DNA from: Candidatus Saccharimonadota bacterium
GTDB lineage: Bacteria; Patescibacteriota; Saccharimonadia; Saccharimonadales; Saccharimonadaceae
Reading direction: 5' to 3'
Assembly: GCA_017536895.1 (NCBI GenBank)
Contig: JAFWCN010000006.1
Location: forward strand, 1-64,000
DNA: 64,000 bases
In this document: positions 48,212 through 57,421 of the stretch, piece by piece
How positions within the stretch are numbered: the stretch's first letter is position 1
Layout of the letters: the number at the start of each line of letters is the position of its first letter
The notes under the pieces: generated by a model
Seen by the model: the letters and a program-made list of their open reading frames with translations, nothing else
What the model was told of the DNA's origin: nothing
The model's database searches: none
Program-made: the position numbers and the translations under genes

Positions 48212-49780
48212 ATGAAGAAATCAAATCAGAATACTAGCTCCAGTTATAACACGCTGACTAAAGTAGTGTGTAGACTAACTGGATTTTTGATACTTATTAC
48301 AATGCTTAGTGGAGTCGTCATAGGCTCATCCATCACCCATGCAGATACTACCGTTTCAAGTAATGCTTCAGTTATCGTCAATGCCTCATGCACCATTACC
48401 ACTGGTGGCGGAGAATACTCAGAAACCATAGATCCAGGTACATCTAAGACAATAACTGGCAATGGTATCAATGTATCCTGTAATGACTCAGGAGGCTATG
48501 CTCTCTATGCAATCGGCTTTTCTGGAGATTCCTATGACACACCAAGCAACAATAGAATGCTTGGCCCCAATTCTCTTTATATTCCTACCGCTAACTCAGG
48601 AAGCAATTCATACTGGGCCATGAAAGCAACTGGTTCTAGTACTACCAGTAACATACCAACTATAGACAATAGCTATTCTGACTTCCAAATTATCCCAGCT
48701 ACCTACACCAAGATTTCTCATTATAATAGCTCTACCACCGGTACTACTACCAATTCTGTCACTACTCCTTCTTACAAGGTAAATATATCAAGTACCCAAA
48801 CACAGGGTGCTTATGTTGGTAAAGTCAAATACACTATGGTACATCCAAATAATGCCCCAGCTCCTACTCCACCAATGACCTTTGATGATGCCTATGCTAA
48901 GGCTGGCAAACAAAAAGTCGCTGGCTACTACGCTATGCAAGATATGTCTTCATCTATCTGTAGTGCAGTAACCTTCGTAGATGACGAATCAGAAACTACT
49001 CTCATTGATACACGCGATAATAAAACCTACACCGTATCCAAACTAAAAGACGGTAATTGTTGGATGACGCAAAACCTGGACCATGATATTAAAACAGATG
49101 GTACTGTGACATATAATTCCACTACTACAGACATTCCAACCGCCTGGACACCAAGTACCGCTACCTATCCTACTGGCACTACAACCTGGGACTATTCAAA
49201 TACCACTCCAGAATCCTATAATCCAGGTACTCTATACTGGAATGGGAATCTATTGCCAACCGACCAAGCAAGCTGTGAAGCAGCTGGAGGAACGTGGGAC
49301 ACAGAATACGAATATTGTTATGGCTTCGACCTCACTTCAACCACCGGTGACTCCCACTACCACCTAGGCAACTACTACAACTGGACTGCAGCTGTAGCTA
49401 TGAATGATAGCTCTAGCTACACCACTGATAACCAAGATGTAAACCAATCCATCTGCCCAGCTAACTGGACACTCCCTAAAAGCGGCAACATTACAACCAG
49501 TGGCTCCTTCCAGTATTTAGTCACCCAATATGGTTGGGATAGTAGCACGGGGACGATGACAAATCCTTACATCTGGAACAGCCCTATCAAAGCTTCTCTT
49601 AGTGGCCACTGGGATGGTTCGCTAGGAGGCGTTGGCAGCGGCGGTAGCTTCTGGTCGCCTATGGTTCTCGATAGCAACTCCTCGTATCACCTCAACGCCT
49701 ATTTCGCTGGGGACGTCCGCCCTGTCAGCAATTACAATCGCGTCGGCGGGATTAGCGTGCGTTGTCTTGCTCGGTGGTAG
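48212..49780 (+). CDS. FISUMP-domain secreted surface protein, full length; probable DGR target
   Basis: 522 aa. Signal peptide with RLTGFLILITMLSGVVIGSSITHADT (cleavage near residue 45). Residues 50-230 are a Ser/Thr/Asn/Tyr-rich beta region (GGYALYAIGFSGDSYDTPSNN, IIPATYTKISHYNSSTTGT) ending in NNAPAPTPP. The FISUMP C-type-lectin-like domain follows (about 265-522): YTVSKLKDGNCWMTQNLDHDIK, HLGNYYNWTAAVAM, CPANWTLPKSGN, SVRCLARW. It lies inside the mobile element, unlike its paralogue at the window start. Its 3' 147 nt are the variable part. Confidence 0.9.
   Translation: MKKSNQNTSSSYNTLTKVVCRLTGFLILITMLSGVVIGSSITHADTTVSSNASVIVNASCTITTGGGEYSETIDPGTSKTITGNGINVSCNDSGGYALYAIGFSGDSYDTPSNNRMLGPNSLYIPTANSGSNSYWAMKATGSSTTSNIPTIDNSYSDFQIIPATYTKISHYNSSTTGTTTNSVTTPSYKVNISSTQTQGAYVGKVKYTMVHPNNAPAPTPPMTFDDAYAKAGKQKVAGYYAMQDMSSSICSAVTFVDDESETTLIDTRDNKTYTVSKLKDGNCWMTQNLDHDIKTDGTVTYNSTTTDIPTAWTPSTATYPTGTTTWDYSNTTPESYNPGTLYWNGNLLPTDQASCEAAGGTWDTEYEYCYGFDLTSTTGDSHYHLGNYYNWTAAVAMNDSSSYTTDNQDVNQSICPANWTLPKSGNITTSGSFQYLVTQYGWDSSTGTMTNPYIWNSPIKASLSGHWDGSLGGVGSGGSFWSPMVLDSNSSYHLNAYFAGDVRPVSNYNRVGGISVRCLARW
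49607..49753 (+). other. DGR-type variable region (VR2)
   Basis: Same length and frame as VR1. Encodes the loop residues from GHWDGSLGGV through RVGGI. Variable codons are largely AAC, AGC, GTC, GAC, CTC and TAC, i.e. N-N-C forms compatible with an AAC template, between fixed TGG, TCG CCT, GGG, CCT and CGC codons. Confidence 0.7.
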
Positions 49781-49794
49781 TTTCTGATTTCTGA

Positions 49795-49826
49795 GGATTT
49801 CGTTCCTTCCTGCCTTTCCGGAATCC
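49795..49826 (+). other. Conserved hairpin after VR2 gene
   Basis: GGATTTCG/CGGAATCC with a 16-nt loop almost identical to the one at 1291-1306, 14 nt after the stop. Confidence 0.55.
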
Positions 49827-49946
49827 CTAAGAAATCGCTTAAATAAGACCATATGACACAATTGTTTCATAACTTCATCTGTTAGTACCATTCCGTACGA
49901 AACTCCTGGTTGTCCGGCAAGGCTGGTTGGAGTATGTGCGGTCATA

Positions 49947-49986
49947 AAAAAGCATGCTGAAGTCATATGACTCAGCATGCTTTTTC
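49947..49986. terminator. Bidirectional terminator
   Basis: AGCATGCTGA/TCAGCATGCT 10-bp stem with A-run before and T-run after, between convergent genes. Confidence 0.85.
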
Positions 49987-49998
49987 AATGCTTGCTTT

Positions 49999-50496
49999 TT
50001 AAGATGCGTCCACTCTTGGCAAGGATACTCGCCAAATGTCATGGCCTGTAGTGTAAAGTGCACCGGAGTTCACAGCATCTGCTACTGCATCGTCTATAAG
50101 AGATTCACCTTTTATAGCAATCCTCTTTTGCAAGGTTGTGAGGAAGTGCTGAAGCAAATGATCCTCTCTTTTTCTGATGGCCTCGGTGCTCGTTCCTGGT
50201 CCACAGTATTCTGCGAACTCCACTCGGCGTTCTGTAATCCTTAAGAACCTGTAATCCGCTAGGAGCCCTAGGCTCATCAGAAGCGTCAACCTTCTTTCAT
50301 CGTAGCCATAGATATTAGTTGCTAGCGAGATCAAGATTCCTTTGGCATAGTCTTCGGTGGGTACTTCATACTCTACACCCAGAGCTCTTAATACGTTCTC
50401 CAGCTCTTCCTTGTATAGAGCGGTACCGGACCGGAGCCTTATTAATGCCGTTTTTGCAATAACGAATTCTTTGGAAGGATTTATGATACCGCTCAT
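49999..50496 (-). CDS. Hypothetical protein of the element
   Basis: 165 aa from ATG 50496 (AGGAGG upstream). Helical; ELENVLRALGVEYEVPTEDYAKGILISLATNIYGYDERR and FAEYCGPGTSTEAIRKREDHLLQHFL. Not recognised. The - strand 300 bp upstream (50540-50830) hold no gene. Confidence 0.6.
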   Translation of the reverse strand: MSGIINPSKEFVIAKTALIRLRSGTALYKEELENVLRALGVEYEVPTEDYAKGILISLATNIYGYDERRLTLLMSLGLLADYRFLRITERRVEFAEYCGPGTSTEAIRKREDHLLQHFLTTLQKRIAIKGESLIDDAVADAVNSGALYTTGHDIWRVSLPRVDAS

Positions 50497-50831
50497 TTTT
50501 AACCTCCTTTTAGAAAACGAGCAATTACGTATAATCAATCACTTCCTTTTGTGTTATTGGTTTAAATACGCTCCTTTTGTGGTCTTATTATCTCAAATGA
50601 ACTGCAAAAATCAAAGAAATCTCATTGTTTTCGTTTGTATTTTTCCGGTAAATCATCCTAGTACGCGCCTCTCACCTGACCTGTCCACAGCCTTCCGTTC
50701 TGAACCTTTTACGTACCTTTGAATCTCTTTTTCTTTGCTGTAATACTGTATTAAGAACACATGGAGTGTCTGGAAAGCTCCTAGTGATCATACTAAAAGT
50801 TAATAATCATCGGAGAAAGGAGGATAACACT

Positions 50832-51116
50832 ATGGCAAAGAGAGATTACATGCTCGCTAAAATCAACCAGTCCATTAACAACGAGAAACCTCTGGCGATT
50901 CAGCATCTGGAATACACCCTCACCATAGACCATGGCAGGGCTGCTCTCACAGAACATGCCATGCGCAATACTCAGCTTCTGATGAGCTATGCGGTAGATA
51001 TCATGCAGGAAAACCCTGAATCTGCCGGAGCTCTGAAGGAAATCATGGGTGCCTATGTAGATGCTACGGCTGAAGATATCAGAGGCTTTGGCAGACCAAA
51101 ACAGAGAGTCCGTTAG
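50832..51116 (+). CDS. Hypothetical protein of the transfer region
   Basis: 94 aa from ATG 50832 (AAAGGAGG upstream). MAKRDYMLAKINQSINNEKPLAIQHLEYTL, helical. Begins the transfer-type gene block; no known family. Confidence 0.65.
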   Translation: MAKRDYMLAKINQSINNEKPLAIQHLEYTLTIDHGRAALTEHAMRNTQLLMSYAVDIMQENPESAGALKEIMGAYVDATAEDIRGFGRPKQRVR

Positions 51117-51130
51117 AAAGGAGGTACAAG

Positions 51131-51379
51131 ATGGAGTTCTATATCGTTTCTTTTCTCGCCCTGGTAATAGGCGGAGCGATCGGGATAGTGCTTGGCAAAG
51201 GCATCGCCTCTCTTATCCGTTCCGTGATCCGGGCAACAGACAAATGCAGGCTCCAGACAGCAATGCTTCGTGAAAAGTATCTCAACGATCTTTACGAAGA
51301 ATGCATCTACGAGAAGCAGGACAGGCTGGCCAGAAAGGCCGCCAAGGAAATGTCTCAGTATGACAACGACTATTACTAG
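51131..51379 (+). CDS. Small membrane protein of the transfer region
   Basis: 82 aa. One N-terminal membrane helix (FYIVSFLALVIGGAIGIVLG) and a charged cytoplasmic helix (NDLYEECIYEKQDRLARKAAKEM). AAAGGAGG upstream, 14 bp after its neighbour. Confidence 0.65.
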   Translation: MEFYIVSFLALVIGGAIGIVLGKGIASLIRSVIRATDKCRLQTAMLREKYLNDLYEECIYEKQDRLARKAAKEMSQYDNDYY

Positions 51380-51425
51380 CTGAAAACCACTTATAGGGGT
51401 GAGCAAAAGTCAATTTTTCTGTTTC

Positions 51426-51440
51426 GTATAGCCACTATAC
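51426..51440. promoter_or_regulatory. GTATA-type palindrome, copy 2
   Basis: GTATAGCCACTATAC then TTAACTC. See 46645-46659. Confidence 0.45.
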
Positions 51441-51502
51441 TTAACTCTCATAAGCCATCTTCTAATATTTTGAAAGTGTGAGATAATGCCGGCAAGGGGG
51501 TG

Positions 51503-51555
51503 CTGGACAAAAACACAGAAATGTGTTGTAGCAGTTGCAAAAGCAACAAGTCCAG
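51503..51555 (+). ncRNA. Candidate three-way-junction RNA
   Basis: CTGGAC/GTCCAG closes two inner hairpins, ACAC-agaaat-GTGT and GTTGC-aaaa-GCAAC. It lies in the 390-bp gap before the MT-A70 gene, which also contains CCCTTGAG/CTCAAGGG (about 51702-51750). It could be part of an mRNA leader (riboswitch-like) or an independent RNA. Confidence 0.45.
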
Positions 51556-51766
51556 TCCTCTCAGCAAGTTAACAATTTGGATTAGTAAAGAATATCCGGC
51601 ATACCCTTCTGGTTACCGTTCTGGTTAAGACCGCTTCATGCCTTTCATCGCTCACCTCACACTATACTTCTATAACAACTTTAATTCTTACAATCCCTTG
51701 AGTGGGAGCTAGCTGAGGAAGATCTCGCTACCTTCCTGCTCAAGGGCCCTTCCAAAGGAGCACATT

Positions 51767-52444
51767 ATGACAAAAAAACCTAAGACTGTTAAAGACAGCA
51801 ATATCAAAATAATTAACCCTAACATCCATAAAAAACCAGACGAAATACCGGCAAGGTTCAAGACGATTCTTCTGGATCCGCCTTGGAATATTCAGCAGAA
51901 GGGTCATCTTGGAGCATCAAAGCATTACGATTTGATGAGTATGGATGAGATCAAGGCTCTGCCGGTTAACAGCCTTCTTGCTGATAATGCTCACGTGTGG
52001 CTGTGGATGACCAACGCCACCCTCCCCTATCTTTCTTCACTGATGGAAGCCTGGGGGCTGACATACCGCTCCGTCTTCACCTTCTGTAAGCCAAGGCTTG
52101 GGCTGGGGGTGTATCTCAGGAACTGCACGGAACAGCTGATCCTGGCTACAAGAGGAAAAGCTCCTATTCAGTTCAAGGGGCAGATGAACTGGGGATTCAT
52201 GCCGGTCCAGGACCACTCCCATAAGCCAGAGGAAGTCTATGAGATCATTGAGCGCTGTAGCCCTGGCCCATTCCTTGAGATGTTCGCTCGTCAGCGTCAT
52301 CCGGGCTGGTATGTCTGGGGAAACGAGATCTCTTCAGACATCGTAATAGACGACCAGCCGGTGCCGGAATACACCAAAGACGCTAAGATCTGGCTGGAGA
52401 AAAGAGCCAAGGAGCAGGTAGAAAGTGAGGTGAGGAATGAATAA
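51767..52444 (+). CDS. MT-A70-type N6-adenine methyltransferase
   Basis: 225 aa. Catalytic DPPW in KTILLDPPWNIQQKG, substrate loop HVWLWMTNATLPYLSSLMEAWGL, SAM-binding end FLEMFARQRHPGWYVWGNEI. It would methylate adenines in DNA (or RNA) and may guard the element on entry into a new host. No matching endonuclease adjoins it. Confidence 0.9.
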   Translation: MTKKPKTVKDSNIKIINPNIHKKPDEIPARFKTILLDPPWNIQQKGHLGASKHYDLMSMDEIKALPVNSLLADNAHVWLWMTNATLPYLSSLMEAWGLTYRSVFTFCKPRLGLGVYLRNCTEQLILATRGKAPIQFKGQMNWGFMPVQDHSHKPEEVYEIIERCSPGPFLEMFARQRHPGWYVWGNEISSDIVIDDQPVPEYTKDAKIWLEKRAKEQVESEVRNE

Positions 52445-52659
52445 TGAGGAAGATCATTTACAGCAAGCCTTCACCCCTTTCCAGGTTCCTGGAGTGGCTT
52501 GTTACTATCGCACTTGTCGTTTGGCTGGTAAGGATACTGCTCTGCTACCTAAAACAGCATGTAGGTATCCTGATCGCGATAGGTGTTATCGCCGTAACCA
52601 TACTTGGTGGGATCATCGCCTTCCGCATCATAGATTATCACCGGCGTATCCGGTTCTAG
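52444..52659 (+). CDS. Small two-helix membrane protein
   Basis: 71 aa. LEWLVTIALVVWLVRILLCYL and GILIAIGVIAVTILGGIIAFRII. ATG shares a base with the preceding stop (TAATG type). Immediately before the coupling ATPase, so possibly its membrane partner. Confidence 0.7.
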   Translation: MRKIIYSKPSPLSRFLEWLVTIALVVWLVRILLCYLKQHVGILIAIGVIAVTILGGIIAFRIIDYHRRIRF

Positions 52660-52675
52660 AAAAAGGAGGCTTGCC

Positions 52676-54922
52676 ATGAAGTATATAAGTATGAAATGGA
52701 AACGCCCCTTTGTAGTAGAACAGGTCGAGGGGGTACTTACTACCATGGCCGAGATAAGGCCTAGGGGGATGGTGGTCTTTGAGATCAGAGGTGGTGGCGG
52801 AAGAGATATCCAGTACCTGATAGGTGCTAGTGAAAACACTCTGCCGAAGATAAGACGTGCCTTCCAGGCACACGGCGAAGTGACCTTCCGGGAACTTATT
52901 GAAGATCCGGGTGGTGGTTACTACATCGCCCGGTCCTCGCCCGTAGCAGCCCGGAGCCTTAAAATCACCCGGGCAAAGCTTTCTCTCAACACGGATGTAG
53001 CTGAGGGGATGCTGAGGTCTGGTCTAGCTACTCTAAGTCAGCTAGGTAAGAACTCATCTGCGGTAATCCAGATCATTCTGGGAGCAGCTTATGCGCCAGC
53101 CATGGTCGTATCTAACCAAAGTGATATGAGTGCATCATGGCTAGATGTGGTACTAGGTAACGTACAGAAAGCATCAAGCGAGCAGATGAAGTCCATGCGT
53201 GAAAAGGTAGGACAGTATACCTATGACGCAGTAATCCGGATAGGAGCATCAGGACATAGTGCAACCAGCATCTTAAACTCACTTACTGGAGTATTTCGTA
53301 CTATGTCATCAGCTGGGGTCCGGGTCAGCAGTAAGACTATAGACCCTATGGATATAGTGACGGCTAAGATTCCGTGGCGGATGCCTCTTAGGTTATCCGT
53401 CACTGAGCTGGCTGTATCCATGCTTCTTCCTACTGGCACGGAGGAATATCCAGGCACCCGGGATATCCACCCAATGGATATGATAGTGCCAGCCTGGTAC
53501 CGCTCACCCACTGCTAAAACTGCAGACAGAACCTTCGCGGTTGCACCAGACCCAGCCGGAAAAGATGACCTGAAACTTTCCATCTCACCGCGTGACGCCC
53601 TGGAGCATACTATGATCCTGGGGCCTACGGGAGCTGGCAAAAGTACAGTAATGCTTAACCTCATCATGAGCGATATCAACGCTGGAAGAAGCGTACTTGT
53701 GATAGACCCTAAAGCAGATCTTGTTAGTGATATCCTCTCCCGGATGCCGGAAGAGCGGATGGATGACCTGGTCGTAATAGACCCGTCAGATGACACGGCA
53801 GTAGGCTGGAATCCACTAAACGTATCTAATGGTCATCCAGAACTTACCGCCGATGCAATACTCGCCGTCTTCCAAGACATCTTCAGTGAAAACTGGGGAA
53901 TAAGAGCGCAGGACATTCTCTCGGCAGCCCTTCTCACACTCGCTTCAAGAAAAGACGCCACCCTGATGTGGCTCCCCTCCCTTCTTACAGACGAGAATTT
54001 CCGGAACCGAGTGATTAAAGGAACTCTTGACCCCATTGCACTGAAACCTTTTTGGGAACAGTACAATGCGATGAAGGAGTCTGAACGCCGAGCGATGATT
54101 GAGTCCTCGCTTAACAAAGTCAGGCAGATTATGTTCCGTCCGGGACTGAGAAATGTGCTCGGACAGGCCCACCCGAAGTTCCAGCTCAAAGAGCTTTTCA
54201 CCAAAAGAAAGATCGTACTAGTACCCTTGAACAAGGGTCTGATCGGAAGCGATTCAGCCAGACTACTGGGAAGTCTCCTGGTAGGCATGGCCTGGATAGA
54301 AGCACTCTCTCGTGCCAACATCCCGAAAGAAAAACGCCATATCGTATCTATGTATATTGATGAGTTACAGGACTATGTGAGTCTTCCTGGTAGCTTTGCA
54401 GACTCCCTAGCTCAGGCTAGGGGTCTCGGGCTTGCGATCACGGTAGCTCACCAATACCGGGCTCAACTTGATAGTAATCTCAGAGAAGGTATAGACGCTA
54501 ACTGCCGGAATAAGATCATCTTCGGTCTTTCATCCAGCGATGCTAGTACCGTATCTCATCTCTCAAATGAGCTTAAGCCGATAGACTTCATGAGTTTGCC
54601 TAGATACCACATCTACACGAACTTTATGGTAAGAGGCAGAGCCACCGGCTGGGTTTCAGCCACTACCCTTCCCCCACAAGAGCCTATTCGTCTCCCGGCA
54701 GAAGCCAAGGCAATGTCACAGACTAAGTACGGGAAACCGAGCAAGGAGGTGGAGGAAGAGATCATCTTAGCTCTATACCCTAAAACAAGAAATGACACAA
54801 ATGTCGCAAATAGTGCACTGGACCCAAACGGTACATTTGTAGAGCTTAAGGATATAGAACAGCCAAGTACAGGTAAAAAGGACGTTAATATCGGCGCTAA
54901 GTTTGAAGGAGGTGCGCCATGA
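52676..54922 (+). CDS. VirD4/TraG-like transfer ATPase (coupling protein)
   Basis: 748 aa. The first 300 residues are an uncommon N-terminal domain without clear membrane helices. Walker A HTMILGPTGAGKSTVML (about residue 320), SVLVIDPKADLVSDIL, WNPLNV, then Walker B MYIDELQDYVSLPGSF (about 560) and ITVAHQYRAQL. This is the type IV coupling protein/DUF87 ATPase layout that drives DNA transfer. The membrane part may be supplied by the small protein before it. No relaxase or VirB4 in view. Confidence 0.85.
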   Translation: MKYISMKWKRPFVVEQVEGVLTTMAEIRPRGMVVFEIRGGGGRDIQYLIGASENTLPKIRRAFQAHGEVTFRELIEDPGGGYYIARSSPVAARSLKITRAKLSLNTDVAEGMLRSGLATLSQLGKNSSAVIQIILGAAYAPAMVVSNQSDMSASWLDVVLGNVQKASSEQMKSMREKVGQYTYDAVIRIGASGHSATSILNSLTGVFRTMSSAGVRVSSKTIDPMDIVTAKIPWRMPLRLSVTELAVSMLLPTGTEEYPGTRDIHPMDMIVPAWYRSPTAKTADRTFAVAPDPAGKDDLKLSISPRDALEHTMILGPTGAGKSTVMLNLIMSDINAGRSVLVIDPKADLVSDILSRMPEERMDDLVVIDPSDDTAVGWNPLNVSNGHPELTADAILAVFQDIFSENWGIRAQDILSAALLTLASRKDATLMWLPSLLTDENFRNRVIKGTLDPIALKPFWEQYNAMKESERRAMIESSLNKVRQIMFRPGLRNVLGQAHPKFQLKELFTKRKIVLVPLNKGLIGSDSARLLGSLLVGMAWIEALSRANIPKEKRHIVSMYIDELQDYVSLPGSFADSLAQARGLGLAITVAHQYRAQLDSNLREGIDANCRNKIIFGLSSSDASTVSHLSNELKPIDFMSLPRYHIYTNFMVRGRATGWVSATTLPPQEPIRLPAEAKAMSQTKYGKPSKEVEEEIILALYPKTRNDTNVANSALDPNGTFVELKDIEQPSTGKKDVNIGAKFEGGAP

Positions 54923-55176
54923 ATACCGTAAAAACAAGCTCGTTTCATGCTTCGCTTCATGATTCGCTTCATGTAACGACTGATAGTTCTAACAGGGGCG
55001 AAAGAGGTGCTGTTTCCCCCGGTTCTAGGGAAAAGCTGGAAGAGACAGTATTGCTGTATCCAGCAATAATAACCACTCCGGACGGCCAGGGAGCCAATAC
55101 ACAGCTCACTACACTTGCCGAAGCCCTTGACATAATCAGGCAAAGAGCAGAGGAGGCACGCCATGGCACTGACTAG
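54919..55176 (+). CDS. Hypothetical linker-like protein
   Basis: 85 aa, ATGA overlap with the ATPase gene and 14-bp overlap with the next. Low complexity N-terminus (SFHASLHDSLHVTTDSS), helical end. Not recognised. Confidence 0.55.
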   Translation: MNTVKTSSFHASLHDSLHVTTDSSNRGERGAVSPGSREKLEETVLLYPAIITTPDGQGANTQLTTLAEALDIIRQRAEEARHGTD

Positions 55177-55993
55177 GGAGAAGCTGATCCTCATAGAGTA
55201 TCAGCTGACAGACCGGGATAAAGAGATTCTCAGAACCTTAAGAGATGCCAAGTGTCTCTTCACCTACCACATCCGGAGATTGTTCTATCACGATGCTAAA
55301 AACGTAAGGAGCGGAGCTCGTTCCACTCAGCACGCCCTGAAGCGTCTGAAAGAATATGGTCTCATTGATGTGATGGTGGATAGAAGAATCGGCGGAGTGA
55401 GAGCCGGCTCATCATCCTATATTTGGTACCTGACAGAACAAGGCAATCGCCTACTCAACCTTAATCAGAAGCATAAAGAAGATGTGCCCAAACGCATTCG
55501 CTTTCTTGAACCAGCGGATAGTACGCTCGGCCACAGGATGGCGATCAACGAATGTTATGTAAAGCTTTGTGAGCTGGAACACGCCGACCTTCTCACCATT
55601 AAAGAGGTGACCTTTGAACCGAATAACTGGCACTACTTCACCTTCAAGGGGAAGAACGAAATCCTGAAGCCAGACCTTTCTATCGTTACCGCACATGATG
55701 GCTATGAGTACCGCTTCTTTATAGAGATAGACCTCTCTACTGAATCTGTTGATACAGTGCTCAGAAAGTGTATCCGCTATCACAAATATCTGCAGACCGA
55801 GATAGAACAGAATGAGCACGGCGTCTTTCCAGTCGTTCTCTTCATCGTAAAAGATGAGAAGAGAAAGAGTAAGCTGGAACATGCTATCCGGACTCACCTG
55901 AAGAACCATCCGAACATCTTTCTTTTCATCACCGCTGATGACTACGATCAGCTCATGACCACTATCACCATACCTTCTGACAAACTTTGCTAA
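55163..55993 (+). CDS. Replic_Relax-type protein (replication-relaxation/transfer)
   Basis: 276 aa. Winged-helix N-terminus (LTDRDKEILRTLRDAKCLFTYHIRRLFYH, RSTQHALKRLKEYGLIDVM), then GHRMAINECYVKLCEL and a nuclease-like core (ILKPDLSIVTAHDGYEYRFFIEIDLSTESVDTVLRKCIRYHKYL). This is the replication-relaxation family seen next to FtsK/VirD4-type ATPases on Gram-positive mobile elements. A structured gap downstream could be its target. Confidence 0.82.
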   Translation: MALTREKLILIEYQLTDRDKEILRTLRDAKCLFTYHIRRLFYHDAKNVRSGARSTQHALKRLKEYGLIDVMVDRRIGGVRAGSSSYIWYLTEQGNRLLNLNQKHKEDVPKRIRFLEPADSTLGHRMAINECYVKLCELEHADLLTIKEVTFEPNNWHYFTFKGKNEILKPDLSIVTAHDGYEYRFFIEIDLSTESVDTVLRKCIRYHKYLQTEIEQNEHGVFPVVLFIVKDEKRKSKLEHAIRTHLKNHPNIFLFITADDYDQLMTTITIPSDKLC

Positions 55994-56527
55994 TCCAATC
56001 TTATCGCGAAGTGCACCTTAGCGGTGCCTTCGTCCAGGCAGCTTTTCACACCCTTTCATCATCACCACTTCAAGAAACTAATGTACGGATGATGGCTGCC
56101 TGGCCGAAGGTATCCTAACCAGTACCTTCGCACCTTAAAGGGGACGTTCTAATTGGTTATGAGCGCAAAAAAGGAGTCTTGGTATCTCCTTCCCCAGATT
56201 GCCGGGAAGATGTGATCAAGTCTTCCTGGCACCGAATTAGGCCCCCACTAACCTCAACAAGCATTTTGATTATGCAAACCACAAGCCAGGTGGCTTACTG
56301 GAAGCATCTTTAATCCTTTATTAGTTATTAATATTCTCCTTCGTTTGTTAATAAGTAGGTTCGGATCGCTTTGCTACCTGTGACTGCTTGGCAGTGGTTT
56401 GCATAACCGAGATACTAATCGCACCTTGACAATTTAATACCCTTTATCCTCACCGTCATAAGCAGGAAGTATGTTGGAGCAAGGACTACCTTTACTAGTT
56501 TTAACAAAGGAAAGGAGAACTTCTCTT
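55994..56527. other. Structured 530-bp gap, possible origin or leader region
   Basis: CCTTCGTCCAGGCAGC (56027-56042) pairs with GCTGCCTGGCCGAAGG (56095-56110); CGAAGGTA (56105-56112) pairs alternatively with TACCTTCG (56123-56130), so the two stems exclude each other. The first bracket pair TTATGCAAACCAC/GTGGTTTGCATAA also lies here, with no ORF between. Candidate oriT/ori for the Replic_Relax protein or a switching leader. Confidence 0.5.
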
Positions 56528-56893
56528 ATGGATAAAAGAAAATCAGATTCCGGAGCAAACCGGAAACTACTTAATCTTACTTATGCTTATGCTGTCTACG
56601 ACGTGGATGACAGTATCTTCATAGAAGCTCTGAAAGATGATGAACCATATGCAGATGTTACGGTTAATCTCTCTAGCTATGGCTATACTTTCACACCGGA
56701 AAGTAACCAAGTTGTGATCAAAGCATATGAAATGAGCCCGGACTTTCTTGATACTGTACTTCATGATCTCGTAGAGGAAGTGATAGAAAAGATCAACTAC
56801 GGCCCGTTTGATGCTTATGGATACTTAGCCAGACTTAAAGGTGACTGGAGAGAGCGTGCAGTTTCTCTGGAATCCTTATACCGAAACGCTTGA
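56528..56893 (+). CDS. Acidic protein of the element (DUF4313-like)
   Basis: 121 aa from ATG 56528 (AAAGGAGAAC upstream). YAYAVYDVDDSIFIEALKDDEPYADVTVNLSSYGYTFTPESNQVVIKAYEMSPDFL; beta-rich start, acidic. The pattern recalls DUF4313 proteins of Firmicutes elements; function unknown. Confidence 0.6.
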   Translation: MDKRKSDSGANRKLLNLTYAYAVYDVDDSIFIEALKDDEPYADVTVNLSSYGYTFTPESNQVVIKAYEMSPDFLDTVLHDLVEEVIEKINYGPFDAYGYLARLKGDWRERAVSLESLYRNA

Positions 56894-57027
56894 GCAAGCA
56901 GTAGTCCTTCCAGTATTCACTTCTTGCTTATGACGGTGGGGATAAAAAGCATTTTCATTATGCAAACCGCAGGTTAGCGAATCTACGCTCTGTCATATCA
57001 TCAACTATTAAGCCTGAAAGGAAATGT

Positions 57028-57228
57028 ATGGGAAAGGATTTCAAATTCTATGTTGTGAAACTAAATGGTGAAGATTATGCATTTTTCACTGACTATTATG
57101 GAGCATTAGATTACATCAATTATTTTAAAGATATCCGGAAAGACATGGATGAAGATGAGTGTGATTCATATGACATAGATACCGTAAACGATGTACATGA
57201 ATTAACCTCTCGTCTCAGTGCTCTATGA
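57028..57228 (+). CDS. Small acidic protein, family member 1
   Basis: 66 aa. FKFYVVKLNGEDYAFFTDYYGALDYINYF then MDEDECDSYDIDTVNDVHEL. Same plan as the 100-aa proteins at 57422 and 57989 (F-Y-x3-NG, Y/A-x-AL, D-E-x-Y-x-I-x2-V), shortened. Enclosed by repeat pair 2. Strong negative charge is compatible with a DNA mimic (inference). Confidence 0.65.
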   Translation: MGKDFKFYVVKLNGEDYAFFTDYYGALDYINYFKDIRKDMDEDECDSYDIDTVNDVHELTSRLSAL

Positions 57229-57421
57229 TAACCATGGTGCTCATAGACACCTAAAAACAAAATTCAACCCTTCAAGACATAGGCTAAAACAGCCAAACAG
57301 TAGCCAGAGCGATTCGCTTAGCTAAATGCGGTTTGCATAACCAAGGTGCTACAAGCATCTTCATTATGCAAACCATTGGCCCCTCTCTTTTTATTAACTG
57401 TAACTTGAAGGAGAAATCTAT

